A program made the translations under genes and the position numbers. The notes below the pieces were generated by a model, which was given only the letters and a program-made list of their open reading frames with translations, ran no database searches and was not told the DNA's origin. Positions 39,555 to 47,235 of a stretch of DNA of 47,235 bases are shown here, one piece after another (positions within the stretch are counted from its first letter, which is position 1; each line of letters starts with the position of its first letter). Source of the stretch: Gammaproteobacteria bacterium (lineage in GTDB: Bacteria; Pseudomonadota; Gammaproteobacteria; Chromatiales; Chromatiaceae); NCBI GenBank assembly GCA_015490795.1, contig WFXD01000046.1, positions 1 through 47,235 of the forward strand. The letters run 5' to 3'.

Positions 39555-40142
39555 ATGAGAATGAAAACCGCTCTTTTTAGATTGCTCATTATCAGCCTGC
39601 TCATGCTGGCTGGGATCACGACCCTCCAGGCTGAGCCTACCCGCGTGTTTATCAAGACAAGCATGGGTGGCATCGAGCTGGAGCTCAATCCAGCCAAGGC
39701 CCCGGAATCGGTAAAGAACTTTCTGCGCTACGCCGATGAGGGGTTCTACAATGGCACCGTTTTTCATCGGGTTATCAAGGGCTTCATGATCCAGGGCGGA
39801 GGATTCAGCCAGGATTTCAAGCGCAAAGCCACCCATGAACCGATTAAAAATGAGGCCAACAACGGGCTTAAGAATGATCGCGGCACCATCGCCATGGCGC
39901 GCACCCGTGCGCCGCACTCTGCCACCGCCCAGTTTTTCATCAACCATGCGGATAACCACACCCTGAACTATCCCAGTTTTGATGGCTGGGGATATGCTGT
40001 TTTCGGGAAAGTGACCAAGGGGATGGATATTGTCGATAAAATCGCCAACATACCTACCGGCTCCAGCCATGGCATGCGTGATGTGCCTGAAACCCCTGTC
40101 ATTATTGAAAGCATCAGCCGCATCGAACAAACCGCACCTTAA
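39555..40142 (+). CDS. ppiA: Periplasmic cyclophilin-type peptidyl-prolyl isomerase
   Basis: A 195-residue cyclophilin with a signal peptide (KTALFRLLIISLLMLAGITTLQA), hence periplasmic. Core motifs are FHRVIKGFMIQGGGF (catalytic Arg), MARTRAPHSATAQFFIN and YAVFGKVTKGMD. I start at ATG 39555 (MRMKTALF) after AGGA; ATG 39561 is equally possible. A longer in-frame reading to 39453 lacks signal-peptide logic. TATACT at 39445-39450 may be the -10 box, without a clear -35. ppiB follows after 14 bases, so the two cyclophilins are probably co-transcribed. Confidence 0.93.
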   Translation: MRMKTALFRLLIISLLMLAGITTLQAEPTRVFIKTSMGGIELELNPAKAPESVKNFLRYADEGFYNGTVFHRVIKGFMIQGGGFSQDFKRKATHEPIKNEANNGLKNDRGTIAMARTRAPHSATAQFFINHADNHTLNYPSFDGWGYAVFGKVTKGMDIVDKIANIPTGSSHGMRDVPETPVIIESISRIEQTAP

Positions 40143-40156
40143 AGGAACCCTGCTGA

Positions 40157-40645
40157 ATGATCACTCTCAAGACCAACATGGGCGATATCGTCATTGAACT
40201 TGATGAAGAGAAGGCCCCGATAACCTCTGTCAATTTTGCCCAATATGTGGAAGAGGGATTTTATGACGGCACCATATTCCACCGTGTCATCGACAACTTT
40301 ATGGTTCAGGGGGGCGGCTTTGAGCCGGGTATGATACAGAAAACCACCCGTGCCACGATCGAAAATGAGGCTAAAAACGGCCTCTCTAACAAGATTGGTA
40401 CCCTGGCCATGGCGCGCACCATGGATCCTCACTCTGCCTCGGCTCAGTTCTTCATCAATATCGCTGATAATAAATTTCTCGACTATCCGGGTCAGGATGG
40501 CTGGGGTTACTGCGTCTTCGGCAAGGTTGTCGAAGGGATGGATGTCGTCAACAAGATGAAGGGGGTGGCCACCACCACACGCATGGGGCATCAGGATGTC
40601 CCCGAAGAGGATCTGATCATCGAGAAGGCGGAAATTACCGATTAA
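40157..40645 (+). CDS. ppiB: Cytoplasmic cyclophilin-type peptidyl-prolyl isomerase B
   Basis: A 162-residue cyclophilin without a signal peptide, so cytoplasmic. The motifs [40 protein letters not shown] and [19 protein letters not shown] are complete. AAGGA precedes the ATG. It is about 60% alike to its neighbour over the core by eye, which suggests an old duplication with one copy retargeted to the periplasm. The stop codon TAA (40643-40645) overlaps the apparent ATT start of lpxH. Confidence 0.95.
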   Translation: MITLKTNMGDIVIELDEEKAPITSVNFAQYVEEGFYDGTIFHRVIDNFMVQGGGFEPGMIQKTTRATIENEAKNGLSNKIGTLAMARTMDPHSASAQFFINIADNKFLDYPGQDGWGYCVFGKVVEGMDVVNKMKGVATTTRMGHQDVPEEDLIIEKAEITD

Positions 40646-41360
40646 TCTCTTTATCTCGGATCTCCACCTCTCACAGGAGCAGCCCGGCACCGTCAGGCTG
40701 TTCCTGCGCTTTCTGCAACAACATGCCCCGCAGGCCGACAGCCTCTATATTCTGGGCGATCTGTTCGATACCTGGATTGGGGATGATGACACCGCCGCCC
40801 CTGCCCCTGAGGTCACTGCAGGGCTGAGACAGCTCTCGGCATCCGGCACCCCAATATTTATCCAGCCTGGGAACCGTGACTTTCTTCTGGGGGGCGATTT
40901 TGTCTGCGCAACCGGCAGCACCCTGCTGCCCGATATGCATGTTATTGAGCTGGAAGGGATTCCGACGCTGCTGATGCACGGTGACCTGCTCTGCACAGAT
41001 GACAGGGAGTATCAGCAGGCGCGCCTCATGCTCCGCAGCAAAGCCTTTACCGATGACTTCTTAGCAAAAACCATCGCAGAGCGCCGCACCATTGCCGCAG
41101 AGTATCGAAGGCGTAGTGGGGAAGCCACCTCGCTCAAGGCGGATGGCATCATGGATGTAAACAGCAATACCGTGATGGAGACCATGCGCCAAAATGGTGT
41201 ATCGCAACTGATCCATGGCCACACACACCGCCCCGGATTCCATAACTTTGAACTGGATGGAAAAACAGCCCGGCGCATCGTGCTTGCAGAGTGGCATGAA
41301 AAGCGTGGATCAGCACTGCAGGTAACTGCTAACGGCGCTGTTTTTGCATCTTATCGATGA
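40641..41360 (+). CDS. lpxH: UDP-2,3-diacylglucosamine pyrophosphatase with apparent ATT start
   Basis: LpxH cleaves UDP-2,3-diacylglucosamine to lipid X in lipid A synthesis at the inner membrane. The frame carries all calcineurin-type metal motifs: Asp7 and His9 in FISDLHL, Asp40 in LGDLFDTW, Asn78 in GNRD, His113 in MHGD, and His192/194/196 in HGHTHRP. One oddity is Pro76, where relatives have HGNRD. There is no ATG, GTG or TTG between the upstream stop at 40614 and the first motif. The only family-compatible start is ATT at 40641 ([10 protein letters not shown]), overlapping the ppiB stop as ATTAA, with AAGGCGGA upstream. The first ATG (40935) would remove the first 98 residues. A sequence error is the main alternative. 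The length of 239 residues fits. Confidence 0.85.
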   Translation: MNLFISDLHLSQEQPGTVRLFLRFLQQHAPQADSLYILGDLFDTWIGDDDTAAPAPEVTAGLRQLSASGTPIFIQPGNRDFLLGGDFVCATGSTLLPDMHVIELEGIPTLLMHGDLLCTDDREYQQARLMLRSKAFTDDFLAKTIAERRTIAAEYRRRSGEATSLKADGIMDVNSNTVMETMRQNGVSQLIHGHTHRPGFHNFELDGKTARRIVLAEWHEKRGSALQVTANGAVFASYR

Positions 41361-41393
41361 GGTGGCCAAAGGCAGGCCCGCCCGCCAGATGCT

Positions 41394-41421
41394 TTGGAAA
41401 AGCCGGGGGATACCCTATACT
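41394..41421 (+). promoter_or_regulatory. Likely sigma-70 promoter for dapC
   Basis: TTGGAA at 41394-41399 and TATACT at 41416-41421 have a 16-base spacer. RNA would start near 41428, about 24 bases before the dapC ATG. It lies just after the lpxH stop. Confidence 0.5.
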
Positions 41422-41451
41422 ACGCGCCTTTTCAACAATAAGACCACACCT

Positions 41452-42648
41452 ATGAATCCGGATCTGGGTCAACTCCATCCCTATCCCTTTGAAAAGCTGG
41501 CGGCACTGAAGGAGGGCATTTCACCATCAACCGGGCGGGAGCACATCGCCCTCTCCATTGGTGAGCCAAGGCACCCCACGCCCGGCTTTATCAGCGAGGC
41601 GGTGCTGGCCCATCTGCATGGGCTGTCAGGCTACCCCGCCACCAGGGGCACGCTGGAGTTGCGCCAGGCCATCGCCAACTGGCTGAGCTGCCGTTTCGGG
41701 CTGCCTGAACAGTCCATTGACCCAGAGACCCAGGTGCTGCCGGTAAACGGCACCCGCGAGGCGCTGTTCGCCTTTGCACAGGCGATGATAGATCGCACCA
41801 AAGATCCGCTGGTGCTGATGCCAAACCCCTTCTATCAGATCTATGAAGGGGCAGCCCTGCTGGCCGGGGCAACCCCCTGCTATCTCTCCTGCACCGCCGA
41901 TACTGGTTTTTTACCCGATTTCGAGGCTGTGGCAAGCGCCACCTGGGATCGTTGCCAGCTGCTCTATCTCTGCTCGCCACACAACCCAACCGGCGCTGTG
42001 ACCGACATCCCGACACTGCAACGGCTGATCAATCTGGCAGAGCAGCACGATTTCATCATCGCTTCAGATGAGTGCTACTCCGAGATCTACCCCGATGAGG
42101 CAGATCCGCCAGCGGGGCTGCTACAGGCTGCGGTGGCGATGGGCAATAGCGATTACCGGCGCTGCATGGTATTCAACAGCCTCTCCAAACGCTCCAATGC
42201 GCCGGGGTTGCGATCAGGCTTTGTGGCCGGTGATGCCGCCCTCATCAGCAGCTTTTACCGCTACCGAACCTACCACGGCTGCGCCATGCCGCTGCCAACC
42301 CAGTCCGCCAGCACCAAGGCCTGGGATGATGAGGGGCATGTTGTAAAAAACCGTGCACTCTATCGTGAAAAGTTCAGCGCTGTACTGGAGATACTGAAGG
42401 GCACCCTGGAGATAGAGCAGCCCGGCGCCGGCTTCTACCTCTGGCCCAGCACACCCACTCCCGACCTCGATTTTGCGCAGGGCCTTTTTGCACAGCAGAA
42501 CCTGACCGTGGTGCCGGGCAGCTACCTCTCCCGTGAGGTCAACGGCATCAATCCGGGGCAAAACAGGGTGCGCATGGCGCTGGTTGCGCCACTGGATGAG
42601 TGTATTGATGCGGCTCAACGCATCAAGCGCTATATTGAACTACTCTAA
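41452..42648 (+). CDS. dapC: N-succinyldiaminopimelate aminotransferase
   Basis: A fold-type I PLP aminotransferase of 398 residues. Family motifs are LSIGEPRHPTPGFI near the N-terminus, PNPFYQIYEGAALLAGA, CSPHNPTGAV, SDECYSEIY, the Schiff-base lysine in NSLSKRSNAPGLRSGF, and the carboxylate-binding Arg near the end (NRVRMAL). The sequence alone fits DapC or a related AspC-like enzyme; the dapD and dapE genes downstream decide for DapC, which makes N-succinyl-LL-diaminopimelate in lysine and peptidoglycan synthesis. ATG 41452 follows a good promoter; the longer in-frame reading overlaps lpxH. The stop TAA forms the CTAA target of the element that follows. Confidence 0.93.
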   Translation: MNPDLGQLHPYPFEKLAALKEGISPSTGREHIALSIGEPRHPTPGFISEAVLAHLHGLSGYPATRGTLELRQAIANWLSCRFGLPEQSIDPETQVLPVNGTREALFAFAQAMIDRTKDPLVLMPNPFYQIYEGAALLAGATPCYLSCTADTGFLPDFEAVASATWDRCQLLYLCSPHNPTGAVTDIPTLQRLINLAEQHDFIIASDECYSEIYPDEADPPAGLLQAAVAMGNSDYRRCMVFNSLSKRSNAPGLRSGFVAGDAALISSFYRYRTYHGCAMPLPTQSASTKAWDDEGHVVKNRALYREKFSAVLEILKGTLEIEQPGAGFYLWPSTPTPDLDFAQGLFAQQNLTVVPGSYLSREVNGINPGQNRVRMALVAPLDECIDAAQRIKRYIELL

Positions 42649-42809
42649 CCCGGATAATTCATGAATTATGCATAATCTCGCTTGTCTATTGATTCCACAG
42701 GAAATATTTCTTCAGTCGTCCGTAATCACTGATACGGAGCTCCTTCAGAAATTTCCCTGTGAAACCAATATCCTGCGCGATCTTTATGCAAATTCATGAA
42801 ATATCCGGG
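42649..42809. mobile_element. Palindromic MITE-like element between dapC and dapD (161 bp)
   Basis: The left end (CCCGGATAATTCATGAATTA, from 42649) is matched by the complement of the right end (TTCATGAAATATCCGGG, to 42809), and similarity of the arms continues inward for about 70 bases to a central CCGTA/TACGG turn. The 4-bp direct repeat CTAA flanks it (42645-42648 and 42810-42813). The left CTAA includes the dapC stop codon. No open frame of note lies inside. The target resembles the C-T-A-R site of IS5-group transposases, which is a family-level inference. Confidence 0.88.
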
Positions 42810-42844
42810 CTAAACCAACTCAAACAGACCAACTGGAGAGCGAT

Positions 42845-43666
42845 ATGACCGATACCCAAGCGATCATCGAAGAGGCCTTTGAAAACCGCGCCAACATCAA
42901 TCCCCGCACCGTTGATACACAGGTGCGGGATACCGTTATTGCTGCAATCGATCAACTGGACAGCGGCGAGATCCGGGTCTCCGAGAAGATTAACGGTGAA
43001 TGGGTCGTCAATGACTGGGTAAAAAAGGCCGTGCTGCTCTCCTTTTGCATCACCGACAATGAATTCATGAAGGGCGGTTTCACCAACTACTACGACAAGG
43101 TCGAGTCCAAATATGCCGACCACTGCTCGCGCTCCTTTCGCGAACAGGGTGTACGGGTCGTACCCCCTGCCACTGCGCGCAAAGGCAGCTATATCGCCCC
43201 CGGCGTGGTGCTGATGCCCAGCTATGTCAACATCGGCGCCTATGTCGACAGCGGCACCATGGTGGACACCTGGGCCACCGTCGGCTCCTGCGCCCAGATC
43301 GGCAAAAATGTGCATATCTCTGGCGGTGCCGGCATCGGCGGCGTGCTGGAGCCGCTACAGGCCACGCCGACCATCATCGAGGACAACTGCTTCATCGGCG
43401 CCCGCTCCGAGATCGTTGAGGGCGTTATTGTTGAAGAGGGTTCCGTCATCTCGATGGGGGTCTTCATTGGTCAAAGCACCAAGATCTACAACCGCGAAAC
43501 GGACGAGGTCAGCTATGGCCGTGTACCGGCCGGCTCGGTCGTCGTTGCTGGCAGCCTGCCATCCAAAGATGGTGCCTACAGCCTGAACTGCGCTGTCATC
43601 GTCAAACAGGTCGATGAAAAGACCCGTGGCAAGGTTACTCTCAACGAGCTGCTGCGGATCGACTAG
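42845..43666 (+). CDS. dapD: 2,3,4,5-tetrahydropyridine-2,6-dicarboxylate N-succinyltransferase
   Basis: DapD transfers succinyl from succinyl-CoA to tetrahydrodipicolinate in the lysine pathway. The 273 residues comprise an N-terminal helical domain, a left-handed beta-helix of hexapeptide repeats (for example [20 protein letters not shown] and [20 protein letters not shown]), and a short C-terminal domain. Length and start ([15 protein letters not shown]) match E. coli. Its stop TAG is part of the duplicated CTAG of the next element. It is separated from dapC and dapE by one palindromic element each. Confidence 0.97.
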   Translation: MTDTQAIIEEAFENRANINPRTVDTQVRDTVIAAIDQLDSGEIRVSEKINGEWVVNDWVKKAVLLSFCITDNEFMKGGFTNYYDKVESKYADHCSRSFREQGVRVVPPATARKGSYIAPGVVLMPSYVNIGAYVDSGTMVDTWATVGSCAQIGKNVHISGGAGIGGVLEPLQATPTIIEDNCFIGARSEIVEGVIVEEGSVISMGVFIGQSTKIYNRETDEVSYGRVPAGSVVVAGSLPSKDGAYSLNCAVIVKQVDEKTRGKVTLNELLRID

Positions 43667-43826
43667 GGGCCTGTCGGACTTAGGTGGATTGTAGCGAGGG
43701 AGTGGGAGAGTGAGCGCAAATATTCCCGGTTTTGAGGCGCATAGTGGGCCTGTGCAACGAAAAACTGGGGATATTTGAGCCGCTCTCCCACTTCCGTAGC
43801 CAGTCCATCCTAAGTCCGACAGACTC
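43667..43826. mobile_element. Palindromic MITE-like element between dapD and dapE (160 bp)
   Basis: The arms pair over most of the length: CTGTCGGACTTAGG with CCTAAGTCCGACAG, AGTGGGAGAG with CTCTCCCACT, and CAAATATTCCCGGTTTT with AAAACTGGGGATATTTG. CTAG flanks it on both sides (43663-43666 and 43827-43830), and the left CTAG holds the dapD TAG stop. An arm of the same family abuts the ettA stop at 33684-33713. It is non-coding. Confidence 0.88.
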
Positions 43827-43913
43827 CTAGGCGCTTCGTTTAGCCTTTGGGGAGAGGTCAGAGCCGCTCCCCAGGGGATCTCACCCCACCGCTTTTTATG
43901 CCAGGCCTATCCC

Positions 43914-45053
43914 ATGTCCGCCACGCTTGAGCTTGTTACCGAACTGATCAGCTGCCCCTCCATCACCCCGGAGGATGCAGGCTGCCAGCCACTCATGATT
44001 AAACGGCTGGAGGCGATTGGCTTCAAGGTTGAGAGGCTGCGCTTTGGTGAGGTGGAGAACTTCTGGGCACGACGCGGCGCCAGCGCACCACTCTTTGCCT
44101 TTGCGGGCCATACCGATGTGGTTCCACCCGGCAATATGGAGAAGTGGGATTCAGACCCTTTCCAGCCAGAGATCCGTAACGGCCTGCTGTTTGGGCGTGG
44201 GGCAGCGGATATGAAAGGGAGTCTGGGTGCCATGGTCACCGCCTGTGAGGCCTTTGTGCAGGAGAGGCCGGATCATAAAGGCTCCATCGCCTTCCTGATC
44301 ACCAGTGATGAGGAGGGTGCCGCCGTCAATGGCACTGTGAAGGTCATTGAGACCCTGGAGGCCCGCAATGAGAAGATCGACTACTGCCTGGTTGGAGAGC
44401 CATCCTGCAGCCAGTGGCTGGGAGATACCATAAAGCATGGGCGGCGCGGCTCATTGCATGGATCTCTCACCATCCATGGCAAGCAGGGGCACATTGCCTA
44501 TCAGCATCTGGCGGACAATCCGCTGCATAGCTTTGCGCCAATACTGGCACAGCTCTGCAGCGAAGAGTGGTGCAGTGGCAACGACCATTTTCCCGCTACC
44601 GGTTTTCAGATCTACCAGCTCAACCACGGTACAGGGGCAGAAAATATCATACCCGGAGAGCTTGAGATGCGGTTCAACTTTCGCTTCTCTACAGCGCTGA
44701 GCCCTGAATCCATTGAGAGCCGGATGAGGGAGATACTGGATCAGGGGGGCTTCCGCTATGAGCTGGAGTGGAAGCTCTCCGGCCACCCCTTTCTGACCGC
44801 AACAGGCGAGCTGCTGGATGCAGCCGTGGCCTCGATAGAGGAGATTACGGGAAAGAGGCCGGAGTGCTCCACCGCAGGCGGCACCTCAGACGGGCGTTTT
44901 ATTGCGCCAACAGGGGCGCAGGTTTTAGAGCTGGGTCCGCTGAATGCCACTATCCATCAGGTTAATGAGTCGGTTGCGGTTGAGGATCTGGACAAGCTGT
45001 CAATCATCTACCAGGCCATTTTACGCAGGCTGCTGCGCCCAGCGTTGCCGTAG
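43914..45053 (+). CDS. dapE: Succinyl-diaminopimelate desuccinylase
   Basis: DapE is a dizinc M20-family amidohydrolase that releases LL-diaminopimelate and succinate. The metal and catalytic residues are seen in [11 protein letters not shown] (His), [10 protein letters not shown] (Asp), [12 protein letters not shown] (Glu-Glu), GEPSCSQ (Glu) and the final ATIHQVNE (His). The GGTSDGRF loop of DapE and the dimerisation domain (about 180-290) are intact. The 379 residues are normal. The start [21 protein letters not shown] is standard. Its last 33 bases overlap the 3' end of the convergent Nudix gene. Confidence 0.97.
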   Translation: MSATLELVTELISCPSITPEDAGCQPLMIKRLEAIGFKVERLRFGEVENFWARRGASAPLFAFAGHTDVVPPGNMEKWDSDPFQPEIRNGLLFGRGAADMKGSLGAMVTACEAFVQERPDHKGSIAFLITSDEEGAAVNGTVKVIETLEARNEKIDYCLVGEPSCSQWLGDTIKHGRRGSLHGSLTIHGKQGHIAYQHLADNPLHSFAPILAQLCSEEWCSGNDHFPATGFQIYQLNHGTGAENIIPGELEMRFNFRFSTALSPESIESRMREILDQGGFRYELEWKLSGHPFLTATGELLDAAVASIEEITGKRPECSTAGGTSDGRFIAPTGAQVLELGPLNATIHQVNESVAVEDLDKLSIIYQAILRRLLRPALP

Positions 45054-45629
45054 CGGCTCGCGGTTCAGCGCCAGCCATTGCAGCGCAATGATGCCCGTGG
45101 TTGAGTTGATGCGCCCGTTATAGAGCTCCCCGATAGCCTTGTCCGCGCTCATCACCTCAACCCGGATATCCTCGCCTTCATCCATAAGGCCATGGATACC
45201 GCTTGCATTGGATGCATCCACCCGGCCGCAGAAGAGGTAGATGCGCTCTCCTGACGTGCCTGGGGTGACCAGGAATTCGCAGATGGGGAGAAGCTCCAGC
45301 ACGGTACACCCCGCCTCTTCCTGCGACTCCCTTCTGGCGACAGCCTCAGGGGACTCCCCTTTGCCGATGTGGCCGCCAATGATCTCCAGCACCCAGGCGT
45401 GTGGGCGGGACTCCAGCGCCCCGATGCGAAACTGCTCAATCAGCACCACCTCATCCCGTTGCGGGTCGTACAGCAACACGGAAGCGGCACGCAGCGGCTC
45501 GACCCTTTCGCGCACAATCTCCTCACCCCAGCCCCCGGCAAAGAGGCGGTGACGCAGGCGGTAGCGATTAACTGTCAAAAACCCGTTAAAGGCCCGCTGT
45601 TGCTCTAGAATCTCATACTCATATTTCAT
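45021..45629 (-). CDS. nudF: ADP-ribose pyrophosphatase (Nudix hydrolase, NudF-like)
   Basis: A Nudix enzyme of 202 residues that splits ADP-ribose into AMP and ribose 5-phosphate. The box [22 protein letters not shown] fits G-x5-E-x7-REUxEExG. The N-terminal [33 protein letters not shown] and the C-terminal [15 protein letters not shown] are typical of NudF. ATG 45629 (MKYEYEIL) has AGAGG upstream; a TTG at 45656 would add nine residues. It is convergent with dapE, overlapping it by 33 bases, and follows sat on the - strand behind a terminator. Confidence 0.93.
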   Translation of the reverse strand: MKYEYEILEQQRAFNGFLTVNRYRLRHRLFAGGWGEEIVRERVEPLRAASVLLYDPQRDEVVLIEQFRIGALESRPHAWVLEIIGGHIGKGESPEAVARRESQEEAGCTVLELLPICEFLVTPGTSGERIYLFCGRVDASNASGIHGLMDEGEDIRVEVMSADKAIGELYNGRINSTTGIIALQWLALNREPLRQRWAQQPA

Positions 45630-45658
45630 CGGGCTGGCCTCTACTGCAAGGTTCAATC

Positions 45659-45696
45659 AAAAAAGGCGCAGTAGCCCAGAGCCACTGCGCCTTTTT
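45659..45696. terminator. Bidirectional intrinsic terminator between nudF and sat
   Basis: AAAAAAGGCGCAGT (45659-45672) and ACTGCGCCTTTTT (45684-45696) form a GC-rich 8-bp core extended by A/T pairs, with an 11-base loop. On the - strand it ends the sat transcript with TTTTTT about 35 bases after the stop. On the + strand it has TTTTT as well. Confidence 0.9.
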
Positions 45697-45708
45697 GCCT
45701 GTGAAAGA

Positions 45709-46899
45709 TCAGCTCTCCAGTGACTGATAATAGTCACTCAGAATCTTTGCCACTTCGGGGCGTGAAAACTCAGGTGGCGGTGCAATACCTTGCCCCAGCA
45801 TCTCGCGCACTTTGGTGCCGGAGAGGAGCACAAAATCCTCTTTGCTGTGGTCCGGCGCGTCGCGCATCATCACCACCCTGTTCAGCTTTTTGGAATAGGC
45901 GGTGTGGTCTGCCTTGAAGATCTCGATCTCCAGTGCCCCCTCTGGCACCTGCTCATCAAAGATGGTTTGCGCATCAAAGGCGCCATAATAGTCACCCACG
46001 CCAGCATGGTCGCGCCCCACGATCAGATGCGTAGCGCCCATATTCTGGCGGAACAGTGCATGCAGTACCGCCTCGCGTGGCCCTGCATAGAGCATGTCAA
46101 AGCCATAGCCGGTGATCATGACGGTGTTGGGCGGAAAATAGAGCTCTGCCATTTTGCGAATGGAGGCATCCCGCACAGGTGCAGGGATATCGCCCTGCTT
46201 GAGTTTGCCCAGCAGCATGTGAATCACAACACCATCGGCATCCAGCGCCTCAAGCGCCATTTTGCAGAGCTCTTCATGGGCGCGATGCATGGGGTTGCGG
46301 GTCTGGAAGGCAACCACCTTCTCCCAGCCATGCTCCTGAATTTCGTTGCGAATCTCAACCGCAGTGCGGAAGGTGTCCGGGAAGTCGCTTTGGAAATAGC
46401 TGAAGTTCAGCACCTGAACAGGACCCGAGATGGCAAAACGCCCCTGGTTGTTGAAAGCGGAGACGCCGGGGTGGTTGCTGTCTGTGGTGCCAAAAACCCT
46501 GTCGGTCATGGTCTGCATCTGCGCCGCTGTGATCTCCTCAATCGCGTCAACATCCTGGATGGCCAGCACAGGGTTGCCTTCCACATTAGGATCGCGCAGG
46601 GCAATGCGCGATGCACCGCTAATGGCTGCTATATCGTGCGTCAGATTCAGGATGGGGACGGGGAAAAAGAGCCCCGAAGTGGTCTGTAGATTTTCTGCAC
46701 AGCCAAGGGCATCTGCTGCATTCATGTAACCTGTCAGAGGATTAAAGTAACCTGCCCCCAGCATTACGGCATTCGCAGCAGCAGCTGACGAGAGTGTAAT
46801 AGATGGCAGTCCCTCTGCCTCTCGCATCAGTGCGTGATGCTTTTCGACATCGTAGACGAACAGCGGGTTCAGTGCATCAGAACCATGGGGTTTGATCAT
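45709..46899 (-). CDS. sat: ATP sulfurylase (sulfate adenylyltransferase), single-domain Sat type
   Basis: Sat interconverts ATP plus sulfate and APS plus pyrophosphate. In sulfur oxidisers it runs toward ATP, using APS from AprBA. The 396 residues are a single-domain enzyme without an APS-kinase extension and unlike the CysDN pair. The active site FQTRNPMHRAHEE (His205, His208), the LLGKLKQGDIP loop and GRDHAGVGDYYGAFDAQTIF are intact. AGGAGA precedes the ATG. A TATAGT about 26 bases upstream may be a -10 box. The dissimilatory direction is inferred from the protein type; no apr genes are in the window. Confidence 0.95.
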   Translation of the reverse strand: MIKPHGSDALNPLFVYDVEKHHALMREAEGLPSITLSSAAAANAVMLGAGYFNPLTGYMNAADALGCAENLQTTSGLFFPVPILNLTHDIAAISGASRIALRDPNVEGNPVLAIQDVDAIEEITAAQMQTMTDRVFGTTDSNHPGVSAFNNQGRFAISGPVQVLNFSYFQSDFPDTFRTAVEIRNEIQEHGWEKVVAFQTRNPMHRAHEELCKMALEALDADGVVIHMLLGKLKQGDIPAPVRDASIRKMAELYFPPNTVMITGYGFDMLYAGPREAVLHALFRQNMGATHLIVGRDHAGVGDYYGAFDAQTIFDEQVPEGALEIEIFKADHTAYSKKLNRVVMMRDAPDHSKEDFVLLSGTKVREMLGQGIAPPPEFSRPEVAKILSDYYQSLES

Positions 46900-47235
46900 T
46901 TATCTCTCCTGGTAGTTAACGATATGCCGCACTATAGGGAAGCCGTTCAGTGCAGTGGCTAAAATCTGCGCGCATTATCCCACAAACCGATGTGGTCAGA
47001 TGATATTAAGAACTTATAGTTATATACGAAAAAGGATGGGAGGTCGTATCCAGTGTGCCAGTCCAGATGATTGAGAATCAATAGGGCCAGGTCAAAATTG
47101 GACGGTGTACTAGGAGGCTGTCCGAGAATAGAAAAACCCACTGTAAAAGCAATAATAATCGGTAGCTAATAATGAATATTTATCACTTGCAACACATGTT
47201 ATTCATATAAATATCATAGGCTTATGGTATAATGC
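46900..47235. other. Non-coding region upstream of sat, with a possible element end
   Basis: No gene is seen. The first part must hold the sat promoter (- strand). At 47110-47113 CTAG is followed by GAGGCTGTCCGAGAATAG, which resembles the GAGCCTGTCGGACTTAG terminus of the dapD-type element and has the same CTAG edge, so another element may begin here and leave the window. The last 120 bases are A/T-rich. Confidence 0.5.
47225..47233 (+). promoter_or_regulatory. Extended -10 promoter-like site at the window end
   Basis: TGGTATAAT (TG at 47225, TATAAT at 47228-47233) is a consensus extended -10 element in an A/T-rich stretch. The -35 region is poor. Any transcript would run out of the window. 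Confidence 0.4.

Noticed and set aside
40935-41360. lpxH read as starting at the first ATG
   Set aside because: This would drop the SDLH, GD and GNRD metal motifs that are intact in the same frame upstream.
45790-46689. 299-codon open frame antisense to sat
   Set aside because: A shadow of sat; its length reflects the codon bias of the true gene.

Overview
The window looks like chromosome of a Gram-negative, probably sulfur-oxidising gammaproteobacterium (Chromatiales or Sedimenticola/Thiodiazotropha-like). This rests on the block carA-carB-greA-rlmE-ftsH-folP-glmM-tpiA-secG-tRNA-Leu(GAG)-nuoA..N, on separate nuoC and nuoD genes, on the lipid A gene lpxH and the succinylase lysine genes dapC/dapD/dapE, and on a 396-residue Sat-type ATP sulfurylase. 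The species assignment is inference; no 16S or database search was available.

Layout. 1-300: non-coding, with a long palindrome and a terminator-like hairpin abutting carA. 299-11660, + strand: pyrimidine/arginine precursor synthesis (carAB), transcription and 23S rRNA modification (greA, rlmE), membrane proteolysis (ftsH), folate (folP), amino-sugar and triose metabolism (glmM, tpiA), protein export (secG), then tRNA-Leu and a strong terminator. 11716-26289, + strand: promoter, leader hairpin and the complete 14-gene complex I operon. 26290-33610: an accessory region with a small lipoprotein and, on the - strand, an octaheme c-type cytochrome, an S8 (subtilisin-like) protease and a parvulin-type prolyl isomerase, followed by a SlyD-like FKBP (+) and a rubrerythrin-like protein (-). 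Three copies of one MITE-like element lie in this region. 33714-39344, - strand: ettA, ppsA, cysS. 39555-45053, + strand: two cyclophilins, lpxH, dapC, dapD, dapE. 45021-46899, - strand: nudF-like Nudix hydrolase and sat. 46900-47235: non-coding, with a possible element end and a promoter-like site.

Most interesting points. (1) The cytochrome - subtilase - PpiC-type isomerase order matches, from memory, the Geobacter OmcZ/OzpA nanowire locus. The cytochrome has eight CxxCH motifs in its N-terminal two thirds and a haem-free beta-rich tail that the protease could remove. (2) A MITE family (175 bp, 175 bp and a 66-bp deletion derivative) has near-perfect terminal inverted repeats and 5-bp A/T target duplications. 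One copy supplies the last codons and stop of the rubrerythrin-like gene. (3) Two other palindromic elements of about 160 bp sit exactly at the stop codons of dapC (CTAA) and dapD (CTAG), with those four bases duplicated, and an arm of the second family abuts the CTAG stop of ettA. (4) lpxH seems to start at ATT, overlapping the ppiB stop; reading only from ATG would lose the N-terminal third and its metal ligands. (5) Terminator-like hairpins lie just before carA and inside the 5' end of folP.
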